Shown here: positions 46,901 to 59,020 of the stretch, one piece after another
Numbering within the stretch: the stretch's first letter is position 1
Layout of the letters: each line of letters starts with the position of its first letter
Source of the DNA: Onchocerca volvulus
Lineage: Eukaryota; Nematoda; Chromadorea; Rhabditida; Onchocercidae
DNA length: 64,000 bases
Direction of reading: 5' to 3'
NCBI GenBank assembly: GCA_000499405.2
Contig: HG738138.1
Location: 14,075,208 to 14,139,207 of the forward strand
Program-made: the position numbers and the translations under genes
Notes under the pieces: model-generated
What the model was told of the DNA's origin: nothing
Seen by the model: only the letters and a program-made list of their open reading frames with translations
Databases searched by the model: none

Positions 46901-49619
46901 TTATTGTGATATAAAAAAAAAAAAAAAAAAATGGGCAGATTAAAATGCGCAAAATCGCTTTCTTTACAAAGTGAATTTTTGTTGAAGGTCAATTAGATCA
47001 GATTAATCAGATCAAAATTTATCATTCTTCAGAGAATTGCTTTTTTGTACAACATTTTTGTAAGCAATAACATTCCTTCTGATTATTCTCTTAAAAGTTC
47101 TTATAGAAAATCAAAAATTTTTACAGGACACTTGATTTTTATAGTTAAATTATGATAATATTAAATACAGCAAATATTATAATAAAACCGGATATGAATT
47201 GGAATATTTTACTGATTCAAAATTAGCGCTACTTGGCAAGAAATCATAAAATCTAATCTGCTAATAATACTTAAATTGATAAACGGAATTTTTGAAAAAA
47301 TATCAGTCTGATAATTTTCAAATTATGAAAAAATAAGTAATGAACTTTGAACTTTGAATCCCAAGAATGAACGTTAGGTTTATTCTCGCTTTAAAAGATT
47401 CTATCTTTGAATAATGTCATTTTTTATTTTCGTTTTCCATTTTGAAGTATCTAATAATATTATAATGTGTATCTAAAAGGCCAACATAAGTCTAATGATA
47501 TTACTCACGAAAGTGATGCTTTACAAAGGAAAGTTCCGTAATACACATCTGCTACGTCATAATTAAAATTAGAATCACAAGTTTTCAGTGTTCTTTTTCT
47601 TAATTTTTAAAATCATTTCTTACTTCCACTCATCTTTTTCTTCTCACTTTCGTAAGTAATACTTGTTAAAATTCTGAAATATATATGTCATTACTTTTTC
47701 GCATTTCAAATTCTTACATCCACTTTTTGAAATTTAAAAATCTTTAATTATTACAATGAAGATGCTAATAACGAAAGCAGATGCAATTTCACTCAACAAG
47801 CAATATTTCTTTTACAATTTTAAAATATTTTTTTCGCTCTTTTCTTGTTTTCGTATATTGCTATCAAAAATGATTAATGCAATCAAAAAATGCTATTTTT
47901 CCTTAATTTTAGTCAACATCACTTTTTTTCTAATTTAACAAGCTTTTCTAATTTATACATTTCATAATATTTCAACCAATTTTCGTACCCAACAAAAGTA
48001 TCATTTAAAAATGGTCAAAAGTTTGTTGAATAAATTTAAGTAATTTGAACTTTGCTTACCGCGATAAAAAAGAGAGAAATTCTGAAATTTAAAATTCGTC
48101 TCAGGAATTAATTCTAATATTAAAATAAAATTTATTGCTGTAAATAAAAAATCTCAAAAAATAAAAACTTTTTGCTAATATTATTTTGCTTATCAATCTT
48201 TTTTTCAACAAGTTTAAGAGAAATTAACCATAAAGAGATTGCTAAACTAATTAATCATTTAAAAATCTGGTATTCTGAGCACCAATTAAATGCAAATCGG
48301 GGTAAAAAATTAATTTTATAAAATTCAAATTAAGAAAACGAAAAAAAAGTGGAAAATGGTAGATAACTGGCTGATTTAAACGACGATAAAATTGACGCAA
48401 AGGATAGATTTTACATTTTATTAACAACCAAAACAATACCATGAAATAATCATTTTCTATTGATCGTTTTTCTTTCCATTCTGTTCCTGTTCTTTTTTGA
48501 TTTTTTTTGGAATGAATTTCAGAAAATTTTTATTCAGATCATATCATAATTAATTAATCAATTTATTTCTTTAATAATAGTAAGTTTTTCCCAAAAGAAA
48601 TAACATTAAAAGTAAATAAAGATAAGTTGAATCTGTTAACTTCCAAATGAAGGTGTTAATTGACTTTAATTTTTGAATAATGCTTAAATCTCTTGATGAT
48701 TATCATGTTTTCCCTACTCATGAAGCTTTTTTTCTTCATTTTTTTTTTTTAGAAATCTATTATAAATATCGTTTGCTGTTATTTTCATATGATGTCACGA
48801 AATTTCAGTTTTTCAAATTCATTTTTTTTTCCTGATTTGAATGAAGATGTAATCGGTGAATATAACAGCAGCATATATAATGCTACATTTTTTTTATCCA
48901 AAAAAAATATCTCAAACATGATCAAAAAAGAATTTGAATTGATTAGAAAAATCGAGTTAATTTGATGCAATTTCGATTTTTTTATCTTTTTTTTTTTTTT
49001 TTTTGGAGGACAGACATTGAACTTAAATTAATAATATGAAAATTGATTTTAAATAACAAGAAAAATACAGAGAATTACTATCAACACCTAAATATTCTAT
49101 CATATCTAATAAATTGATGAATACCCTTTAACCATAATATAATATATTTTTTTCTTAAGTTTTCAAATTTTTATTTTCTAACATCTTTTATAAAAAAAAT
49201 TCCAAAAAACTATGTTTTAATAATTCAATTCAATAATATATAATATAAATGTATTTGCCTAATTTAAGTGACAAACAACTTTCACTTTTTTTCAATTTCT
49301 AATTTTTTACTTCTATCTTCTTTATTTCTTTTTCCATTTTTTTATTGCATTCTTTTTATCCATTCATATCTTCAACTTTTATTTAGTGACAAGAAAAAAA
49401 ATGAAAGTTAAAGACGAAATATGTCGTCTTTCCTCAACATTAATTTCATAAAAAAATCAAATGATCAATAAAACTTTTTTCTTCCACCTATCTATTCCAA
49501 ATTATGCACAAACCAAGAAAAAAGAAAACAAACAATCGCAAATTTATTTTTTCCAATATTTTTTAAAAACTCGTTTTTCAAAGATTTTTCACGTTAACTC
49601 ATATTTATCGAATTACACT

Positions 49620-50015
49620 GATTAAATGTTTTAACAATCAATCTGTTATTGTTACAGCTATTGCTTCATTCGATTGATTTTATTCTAACATTTCTTTTAA
49701 TTAATCCATTGTTAAATATATATAAGTTCAGTGTTTAACAATTAATTTTTCATTATTTTTGTTGCTTTATTTGATCATCATTATTTGAGCATTTCCTGTT
49801 GTTACTCCGCTATCAAAATGTATATTAATTAAGTATTTAATGATTAATCTTTTATTGCTTACCCGTAATTATTTGAACATTTCTTGTTATTAATCACATC
49901 TCCCACATATACATTAATTAAATGTTTACAAATAAATTCGTTGTTGTTTTTGATACTCCTTATTCAAACATTTCCTATTGTTAATGTCTGATTTAATTCA
50001 ATATATATATCGTCT
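49620..50015. repeat. Decayed tandem repeat, four units of about 90-110 bp
   Basis: Units start near 49,620, 49,729, 49,833 and 49,921. Each has (A/G)TGTTTAACAATTAAT, then (T/C)TTATTGTT, then TTATTTGAACATTTC(T/C)TGTTATTAAT and an ATATATTAATTAA end. They are strongly diverged from one another. Confidence 0.65.
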
Positions 50016-53006
50016 TTTTCTAATATTAGGTGAAAAATATCGGAATGAAAAATTTTTTAATCAAAATCCAAATAATATTATGATATTCATATTCTAATCT
50101 GTTGACACATTCAAATTTAGAAATAAGCCTGCGAAAAAAAAATTTAATTTCTTAAATTGATTACGAAAAATATTCAAAAATTATTTTTCAATTTATTCAC
50201 AAATGTTAGATAGGAAAATTCGACAGCGAATGTCAGATTCTCCTTTCATGCATTTTTGAGAAGCTTTTTTAGGAGGGATGATTAAAGAGAAGAAATGAAA
50301 ACGAAAAAAAAAAAAAGAAATAGAAAAAATATTGAAAAGAAGTTCAAAGGATTCATTATAGTAAAATGTTTTGTTACTAATGATGTTTCTGCTAAAAATT
50401 TTTTCCTCTTCCTGTCGTTTAGAATTGTTTTATTCGAATATTTTTCATTTCCTTCCCGATATTGATTTGTAACTTTTACACTATTTTTCAATGAAAAAAA
50501 AAGTTTTTTCCTGTCGAAAATTTGCACTTTCCTTCCGAATCTTAATTGTTTTATGATAATGACATTGCATCAAGAAGATGTAAGATGTCTCGGGTCTTGA
50601 TTGGCTTATCTATAAGCAATGATATTGTATAAAAATAATATAAGATTAAGCATTTTTAAGCACACACATGCATTTTTTGAGTAAATGATTATTCAATCGA
50701 ATTTTCAATTTCCAAGATGTAATAATTCAAAATTTTTCTTCTAATTTTCTTTAAATTCCATTTCATTTTATCATTGTTTTTGTTTTTCCAAATCAAGATA
50801 TTTGATTAATATTAATTTTTATCACATTACTATCTATTATTTGATATTATCGCAAAACATTCAAAAATTGATTACCTTTATCAGTCACTAAATTTTTCCG
50901 GAAAACCTGCACGAAAACTTTAGTTTTATGGCTTGCAATTACATTTCTTGCAAAGTTATTCTAAGATATTCTCCTGTTCGGTTGACAGTATTGATTTAAT
51001 TGCATTAGTGAATGTATCTTTTTGAAAATTTTTTAAAATGAGTAATGAAACTTTTAGAAATACAAATTCGCAAAAATACTTCATGATTAAAGTTTATATC
51101 GAGAGAAAAACAAAAGCGATGAGATTTTTTTCCGAAATTTAACGATATCATTATGATTATTAAAAAAAAGTTATTCATCTAAAAAAAATAAAGAACAACG
51201 CCAGCAAAATAAATTTATAAATTTATCATTTTCAAATTGTCGAATAAATTTTACTGCATGATTTTCTTTAATCTCATTTCTCACATAACTATGATAATCG
51301 AATTTCAAAACTGGATTAATGGAAAAAACTTTTATAGTTTTCATTCTTTTGAAGTTGAGTAATTTTTTTCATCGAAACACCCTGAAATATTACAGCTATG
51401 ATAAAACACTTTTCACTTTACTAATAGTTTGGTGGTTCATTTTAGGCTGAAATTTCAATATTTATAAATCACAAGTTCAAATGATTTTTCTTCTTTTGCT
51501 AAAATTATGCTATTTTTTTAATTGAAATATTTTTTTAATTAAATATATGGTAATGATTATATAATCATTAGCAATATTTTTTTCTCATTACTATTTTCAA
51601 CTTTTAAATTCACCATGTTTATAAAAAAAAATTTTTACTATTGAAACAGAAACAAAGCCATTTATTATTATTATTCATTTTCAACGAAAAACAATATTAT
51701 CTAGACTATTAAATAGCTTTTTTTTGGGAGCGTTATTGAATCTGAATTTTACTGAATTACTTTACTACGTTTCAAGGCTTAACCTTTTATATTTGATAAG
51801 TTTAATGCTTCGAATTTTTTTATTTTTTTAGAATGATATAATCGCGTCAAATTTCATAATTGATCGATTCTTTCAGTCAAACTTATGTTCAAAAAAGATA
51901 AAAAAATTTTTTGTTGATCATTGTTATTGCAATATTCGTGTTACTTTTAAATTCATCAAACCTCCTTTTGTAATCCAAACTTGAAATAAATTTTGTCGAA
52001 CATATTACATATGTGTATTGCTCAAAATGAATTATTTGATCGGATATTTAAAAATTAATTATCAATATATTTTTAAAACAACATAAAAAATCATGCCAAA
52101 AAATGCTTTTGCTATAATAAAACAGAAATTAAAAAGGGGTGGACTTTTGCAAATTTAATTATTAGATATAACATTCAAAAACAACTGCAAAAGTTTTTTA
52201 ACTAATACATTTCATAACATATCTTCGTCTTTTTCGTGAAAATTTTAAATTTTATGAAGAAATTTTTTTTTTTCAGAAAATTTAAAAATTTCTGAAACAA
52301 CTAAACATGTTAGCACATCGTTATTGTAGATTTCATGTTTGAATAAATTTGAATATCAATTTTTGGCAATACTTAAAGAACTAATTTTATTTGAAAATTC
52401 ATTCAAACAATATTAACTCTTCAAAAGTGCTTGAAAGTACGAAAATAAATTCGTTTTTATAATATTGGCAGTAGCATATTACTTTTTAAATATCCATTTA
52501 ATAGAACTTTTTTCTTTAAGCTAAAAATATTGTTGCTGGAAGTATTTATGAAATGAAAAGTTTGACAAATATTATACGACCTATTTTTATTTCTTGCTTA
52601 TTTCAGCAAATTTTTTAAGAAAACAGTATATATAATTGTGAGATAAATGATCGAATTTCTCCATTATTCTTCCATTTTTTTCATTTTTTAAAAAATGATT
52701 TATTGATCATTCCTTTTGTTAAAATCGAAATATTTTTGAGAGAAAGCTTATTGCAAAGTTGAATTATCGTATGTCTCATGGGAAGTTTTAAAAACAAAAA
52801 AAGAAATGATTGAAAAATGGCGAATAATATAAATGGGAAATTTTAAATACCAATGAAAAGAAAAAAAATTTTTTTGAAATGAATTCATTGCATTCAATAG
52901 GAGTCTTATACGTCAATGTTATTTCAATTATTCATTTTTAAGAATTTTTTTTATTTTTAAAAAATCATTGATTCAAAAATTTTTAAGAAATCATTGATTT
53001 TCATTG

Positions 53007-53015
53007 TATTATTAC

Positions 53016-53078
<63 letters not shown>

Positions 53079-53200
53079 TACTATTATTATTATTATTATT
53101 ATTACTACTATTTATTCTTGTTATTAATTATTATTATTACTATTACTATTACTATTAATACTATTATCATTATTATTATTGTTATCATTATCATTATTGA
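53007..53200. repeat. TTA/TAT microsatellite
   Basis: More than 30 nearly uninterrupted TTA units, then a degenerate tail with ACT and ATC variants. Confidence 0.95.
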
Positions 53201-53694
53201 GAATAGTAGCAATGTGGATATTTGTTATTGAATATGGAAAAAAAATTTCTTATAATCCTTTTTATCTTTTAATCACTGAAAAAGTAATTACTAAATTTAA
53301 TTTAATATACTGATTATTAACAATCTAAAAAACAGTGCCATATTTTGTAGTCTAAGTTTATAATAAAAATGAATTTTGATATATTATTTGAATAATTTTC
53401 AGTCTCTAAAAAAAATATTTGTGAAATTTCTATCTAATTGTTGTTTTTCTCTTTTTTTTTTGCCAAAAAGTTTTCTATGAAATTAAATTTAAATTTATCT
53501 TTATAGAAATGAAAATACAAATATACGTAGTTTTTTCTAATCCAAATATTTATATATCTTTTCCACTATGCAACTCCTAATTTTTGCCTCTAATGAAATA
53601 GAAGTATTAAAATTAATATATATCATAAATCATTAATAATTCTATATACTTTTTTGAGAATTTCAATGATGTGTGTAAAAGAAGAGAAAAACAG

Positions 53695-53825
53695 AAAATA
53701 CGTAGGCGTTCCCGGTAAAAGTGCAAATTACATACCGGAAAATTGAAGAATGCATGATATAGAGAAGATAAGCGCTTTTCAGCAGTAAAAGTGCAAACTG
53801 CATGCCGAATGATCGAAAATCGAGA
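53695..53825. repeat. Two imperfect tandem copies of a 70-75 bp unit
   Basis: GGTAAAAGTGCAAATTACATACCGGAAAATTGAAGAAT... and CAGTAAAAGTGCAAACTGCATGCCGAATGATCGAAAAT... follow one another. They are less AT-rich than the surroundings. Confidence 0.65.
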
Positions 53826-54839
53826 AAAACTTTTCTAGCGAAGTTTACATGAAATAATTTGTTGTTAAAGTTGTCTCTAAAAAAAAAAAAAGAAAAAAAA
53901 ATGCAATAGCTTTCTTTTTTCTTCTTTTCATTCATTCAATTTTATTTTAACTTTTATTCGAATATTTTTCTATGAATAAATTTGCCAAAACATTTGAATT
54001 AATTTGAGTAAATAAATTATCATGAAATATTAATCTTTAATTGACACATTTTTTTTCCTTCTATACGTTTAAAATAATGAGCATAACTATTTTATTTCTT
54101 TGTTAATTTTTAAAAATTTTTTCCTATAAATCTCATTCAATTTATCTAATGGAATGTTTCCAATTTTTCCCTTCAATTTTCAAATAAAAAAAAAAAGGAA
54201 CTTAATTAACGGCGATAAGAAAGCTATCATTTGTCATTTTGTTTTATTTCTATTAATGCTTATTGCTTATTCTTATCGTCATTATCACTATATAATTATT
54301 ATTATCATCAGCTATTATTATGACTGTCATAATAAATAATCATTGTCATTATTACGTTTTTATTACTGTTAGTTTTCTATGATTATTATGGTATAAAATT
54401 TGATATTTTTAAAACGAAAATTTCAAATTTTTTAAAAACAATTCTTTTTTTTTGTTCAAAAGCAATTTTATTGCATTTGTTTTTTGAAAAGTAATTCAAA
54501 AATTTTGAAGTTAAATTTAAAGTAAAAGTTCAGAATAAAATTTTATTGATATATCATTTCACTGTGCTCTTCTAAAGAGAATGAAAATCATAAGATTTTA
54601 TATTAAAAATTATTTAAAAAAATAAAATGTATTCTCAAAAATGACAGTTTCTGCTTATTTTGATTCTAAATTAAAGTCTTCGAAATAATACTATTTGCTA
54701 CTTTTGCTCTTAAGTTAGTTGGACCGTCAACCTGATATTTCTAAAGGTTAGTCTTATTGTTCATCTGCAAGATTATTCGCGAAAGCCTTTTCTTTAAATA
54801 AGAAAAAAGTGAAAAATGTTCGAAAATTCACACAAATTG

Positions 54840-55045
54840 ATGTGCCAATTAGTTCATAAATTTTACATGCCGATTAATCGGATTTTTGAATTTTTTGCAC
54901 CGATTAGTTTTTGAATTTTAAATGCCGAGAAATTTAACTTTCGAATTTAATGTATCAAGTAATTCATTCGTAAAGATTTTTTTAAAATGCCTATTAATTC
55001 AATTCTTAAATTAGATACGCCGATGAATTTTTGAATCCTTTATAA
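54840..55045. repeat. Decayed tandem repeat, about seven units of about 30 bp
   Basis: Consensus near ATGCCGATTAATTCATTTTTGAATTTTA. Units begin near 54,840, 54,869, 54,899, 54,921, 54,951, 54,986 and 55,016. Confidence 0.7.
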
Positions 55046-56504
55046 TAATAGAAATAAACCATTATTTTTTCTTCGTGCAATTACTATGCACTACCAATTT
55101 TCCAAATGATTAACATATCTTCCAAAAATTTTTATCATCTTTATTTTTCTACTGCTTTAGCTTCCTTTTCTTCAGTTTTTATTAACTATGTATAATTTTT
55201 CTCAAAATTAATCCATTTTTATTTTAAACTTATTAATTTATAAACGAGCGCCAATATTAAAAGAACAAAAAATTGCTTCAAATTTTTAATATAACATACA
55301 GGCAAAAAGAAAATTTAATCTCACTTTTTTTCGTTTTTTCATTTGTTGTAAAAATAAAAATCCAAGCAACAAGTTGTTATGCTTATGTTCTATTTAGTAT
55401 TTAAATCCTGATAGCTTCCTGTCCCATATGCTAACATTATTGTTTTGTTAATTAAATAACCATGCATCAATTAGTTGAAATGAAAAACGAAGCCAACAGT
55501 TGTCTCGAGAAAACTGGAAATGCAAAAAATGAAAACAATTGTGCATCCAAAGAAAAAAATTAAAAAAGAAAAAATTTTGCCAACATTTTGATGAAAAAAC
55601 TGCTAATTAAGTATTCTGTATATACATATGCTTATTTTCTTTCTCTTTTTTTTTTCTTTAAATTTGGAATAAATATTCGTAATCAAATAATGAAACATCT
55701 GCTACATAAATATTCATTTCAAAATTTAAAAGTACTCATACACTTTTTTCCTATATGTGCTCTTATATTTTTAATTATAAATTTATCTAATAGCACCGAA
55801 ATAATTTGGAATTAGAGAAAGTCAACTTCGAAAACTAAAATTATGCGATGAGATTTTTTTTTTAGAATTTATTTTATAGAAGTGAACACTTCATTAAACT
55901 AGAATGGTAACAATTTTATTCTGACTTTTTTCAGTCACTTTTAAGAAAGATAGCACATATATCAAATGTGACACTTGTCAAATTTAAACTTTCTCTCTGA
56001 TATTTGAATGTTGAGGATTTTTCTTGTCTCAATCTGAAATTGAAAAAATTATGAAGGAAGATATAGAAATTAACTATCAATATTTGCATTTAAAATTTCT
56101 GTTAATTTATATTTAATATAAAATTATTTAACTTTACACAATCATTGAAAAATCTCTATCATTGTCACTATTATTTTGCATAATTGTCAATTATTTATTG
56201 CTTTTTTACGTTTTTTTATGTCTCAATTTTAGATTAAAATCATTACCTAATGGTTTCAAGAACACCATATTTTTGCTATAAAATTTTAAAGGATGAAAAG
56301 TGATTTTTTTTTGACTCGTAAAAATACTTGCTTTATAGCTAATAATTAATGCATCAAATCCATGTAATTTATTACCTGCCAGTTGCTAAATTACTTTTTC
56401 AACAGGTGCTTTTATTTCAGGAATTAAACGATAATAATATTTGCTGTTACTAGTATTTTTGTTATCATTATTAAAATGGTTACCAACGCTACCATTTTTC
56501 ATTA

Positions 56505-56547
56505 TTACTATCGTTATTATCATTATTATTTATTATCATTGTTAGTA

Positions 56548-56638
<91 letters not shown>

Positions 56639-56662
56639 TATTATTATTATCATTATTATCAT
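56505..56662. repeat. TTA microsatellite
   Basis: Long run of TTA triplets with ATC/ACT variants at its edges. Confidence 0.95.
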
Positions 56663-56919
56663 CGACAAATTACTCTCATTTTTGACTATTTTTATGCTAA
56701 ATATTACCATTACTGATATTATTACCGCTATTATTTTCATATTTGGACATATTTTCTGATAATGGAATAGTAAGTAGCGGTTTACGGTGAACTGACACAG
56801 CATGCTTTATTACGATACTCTCTATTAGATGAGGGAACTTTTCAAGATTAGTATAATTTATAATTTTAACGATCAATACCAGTTATATTTGTTGAAAGAT
56901 GGAATCGATTCATCTTTTT

Positions 56920-56938
56920 ACTATTATAGTTTAACGAA
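56920..56938 (+). promoter_or_regulatory. Candidate trans-splice or 5' acceptor site
   Basis: TTTTTACTATTATAG/TTTAACGAA followed by the ATG at 56,939. A pyrimidine-rich AG this close to the start codon is the usual position of a nematode spliced-leader acceptor. Confidence 0.5.
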
Positions 56939-59020
56939 ATGAAGCATAATTGCGGCGAATTGAAAGTGAAATGGAATCATCATGGTCGTAAATATAAATT
57001 CATCCTTACACAGCAAGAATTAGCTCAAGATGACGCTTTTGAAATAAGTTTATTTATCGATGAAAATATTGAATTTTCTGATAGTTTCTGATTAAAATCA
57101 TCGAGAACGCAATTGCTTTTTTCAATCACTTATTCAAACAATGCAACAATTCAAACACTAATCATAAATCATTTCTGATTAATTTCAATCATCATTTTTT
57201 GACTCAGCTTTCTATCATTTTTAACTTAAATTTTTGAACGGAAAACTTTTAAGATCAATTATTTCTAATTCATTCATTTTGTTATAGATTTTGTTGCGAA
57301 AAATTCGTCGGCAACTGCCAGATTTTAATGATGTATTAGCAAGTTATGATAAACATGGTAGTGAGGTGATTTATTTATTCCTCTTCTTTTTCATTCTCAA
57401 CATTACAAAATATGTTGGATCATGTGAATATTTTGAATTTAAAATTTAGAAAATTACTAAATTTTTCAAATTTAAATTTAACGAATTCTAAACAAGACAG
57501 ATCGATCAATTAGTCAATCAGTCATTGTTTTCTCTATTTTTTTAATATCAAAATTTACTCGGAGTTTTTCCTCAACTTCCTAAATTTAATTAAAAATTGA
57601 AGAGTATTGTCGCAACAGATAACGAATTTCGTCAACTTATACTTCTTTGCAAAGGACATCTAAAAATGTATACAGTACGAAGATGTATGTACGGATATCC
57701 ATTCAAATCACATTCCATTCCAAACGTACGTTTGTTCATTAATTATACCATTCCTTTAATTAATGAACAAAATATTTATCTGATTAAGATAAATAATGCT
57801 AATAACTTATGCCTTTATTAACTTATGCCATGAATCTTTACATTATTTCATTAATTTTAGATCATTGTATATTGTTAAATTTTTTTTAGGTTAATGTTTA
57901 TTTTTAACTTTATAAACAAATTTGTTTTGTAATTTCACTTATAATTTTATTTCGAAATAACAAAATAAAATAATCACAGCAATTAATTTTGGAAACAAAA
58001 AAAAAAAAGTTTGTTAAATTAATTGTTTTCAGGATGTTGCTCGATTAAAACGATTGCCGCTTCGATCGACCAGTTGTTTACGTGGACCACCACCATCATA
58101 TCGGGAAAGTCAAAATGATGCAATGCTACAAATTCAAAATTCTTACCATACGTTGCCTCATTGGGAAATTACTACACTTCCCCCAGTAAGTATAATTTTT
58201 TTTTTCAAAATTAAAGTAAGTTAAATTTATAAGAAAGTATTTTTTCATCTTCTTTTTCCAAAGCAATGCAAATATTTTTTTGATTTTAATTTTTGCGTAA
58301 ACGTAAAACAACAACTGATAGCACATTAAAGTATTATTTCTTACTGCGAATGATAATTGATATAAATTAAAATATCATTTCTTAATATAAAAGTTAGTTT
58401 AAATATTTAGTTTTGCTATCAGCAAAGAATATTAAAAAAACTTAATTAAATGGAATAAAATTTTGAAAAAAAAATTATATTTTAAGAATCTTATTAAATG
58501 CAATGCATATTAATTTCTATCGTTAAATTTTCATTACGATTGTAAAAAATCGGTAATAGCTTGTTAAAAATTCATGATATATTTGATGAAAGATTACAAG
58601 CATAGACATTCATTACGAGGAAAAAAAAAGAAAAAAAAAAGTAATTTTTCAAAAATTTGTATAAGAAGTTGTTTACTATGAAAAGATTTGTTATTGTATT
58701 CATAAGTTATTGTTTACTATAAAAAGTAAATAAATCGAATTTGGTTGAAATTACAAAATTTATTATTTCAGATGTCATCATCTAATTTCGGTTATACTTG
58801 CGCTCACTATGATACTGCCATTAGTAGTGGACGTTATGGACAATCATTAATTTATGGTTATCCACCTCAATCATCCATGATGCACAGCTTTTTATGTTCA
58901 CCGTTTCCATTTAGTGGACATCACAGAAGTTGGATTTGTGGACCAAAATGTTTAACTTTAAGTTTAGGTGGTAAAAATCATCGTCCAAAGTATACCTCGT
59001 GGTGGAATACAACTTTTTAG
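56939..59020 (+). CDS. Unrecognised protein with PB1-like N-terminus, 5 exons
   Basis: Exons: 56,939-57,043, 57,288-57,365, 57,600 or so to 57,725, 58,034-58,183 and 58,772-59,020 (TAG). The first three encode a fold-like unit. A strand ELKVKWNHHGRKYKFIL is followed by helix ILLRKIRRQLPDFNDVL, then GSE-SIVATDNEFRQLILL and KMYTVRR. That is the order of a ubiquitin-like PB1 domain, including an acidic/Asn 'TDNEF' loop. The fourth exon is Arg/Pro-rich (RLKRLPLRSTSCLRGPPPSY). The last is rich in Ser, Gly, Tyr and Pro (SGRYGQSLIYGYPPQSSMM) with several Cys. Exons 2-5 join in phase with GT-AG borders. The exon 1-2 join keeps the frame only if the donor is AT at 57,044 (GAA/ATAAGT). No kinase or other catalytic domain follows, so it is not a MEKK. 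Function unknown. Confidence 0.65.

Larger units (their letters stand above)
46901..56904. other. 10 kb AT-rich gene desert
   Basis: Homopolymer-rich non-coding DNA. No convincing exon, RNA gene or transposon protein was found on either strand. It contains several tandem repeats, listed separately (49,620-50,015; 53,007-53,200; 53,695-53,825; 54,840-55,045; 56,505-56,662). Confidence 0.6.

Noticed and set aside
53004..53231. Poly-Tyr reading frame
   Set aside because: It is the translation of a TAT/TTA microsatellite, not a gene.
54840..55045. Possible CRISPR-like array
   Set aside because: Units are diverged, have no constant repeat with unique spacers, and the window is eukaryotic.
56489..56803. 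Poly-Ile and poly-Leu frames on opposite strands
   Set aside because: Both are products of the TTA microsatellite at 56.5-56.7 kb.
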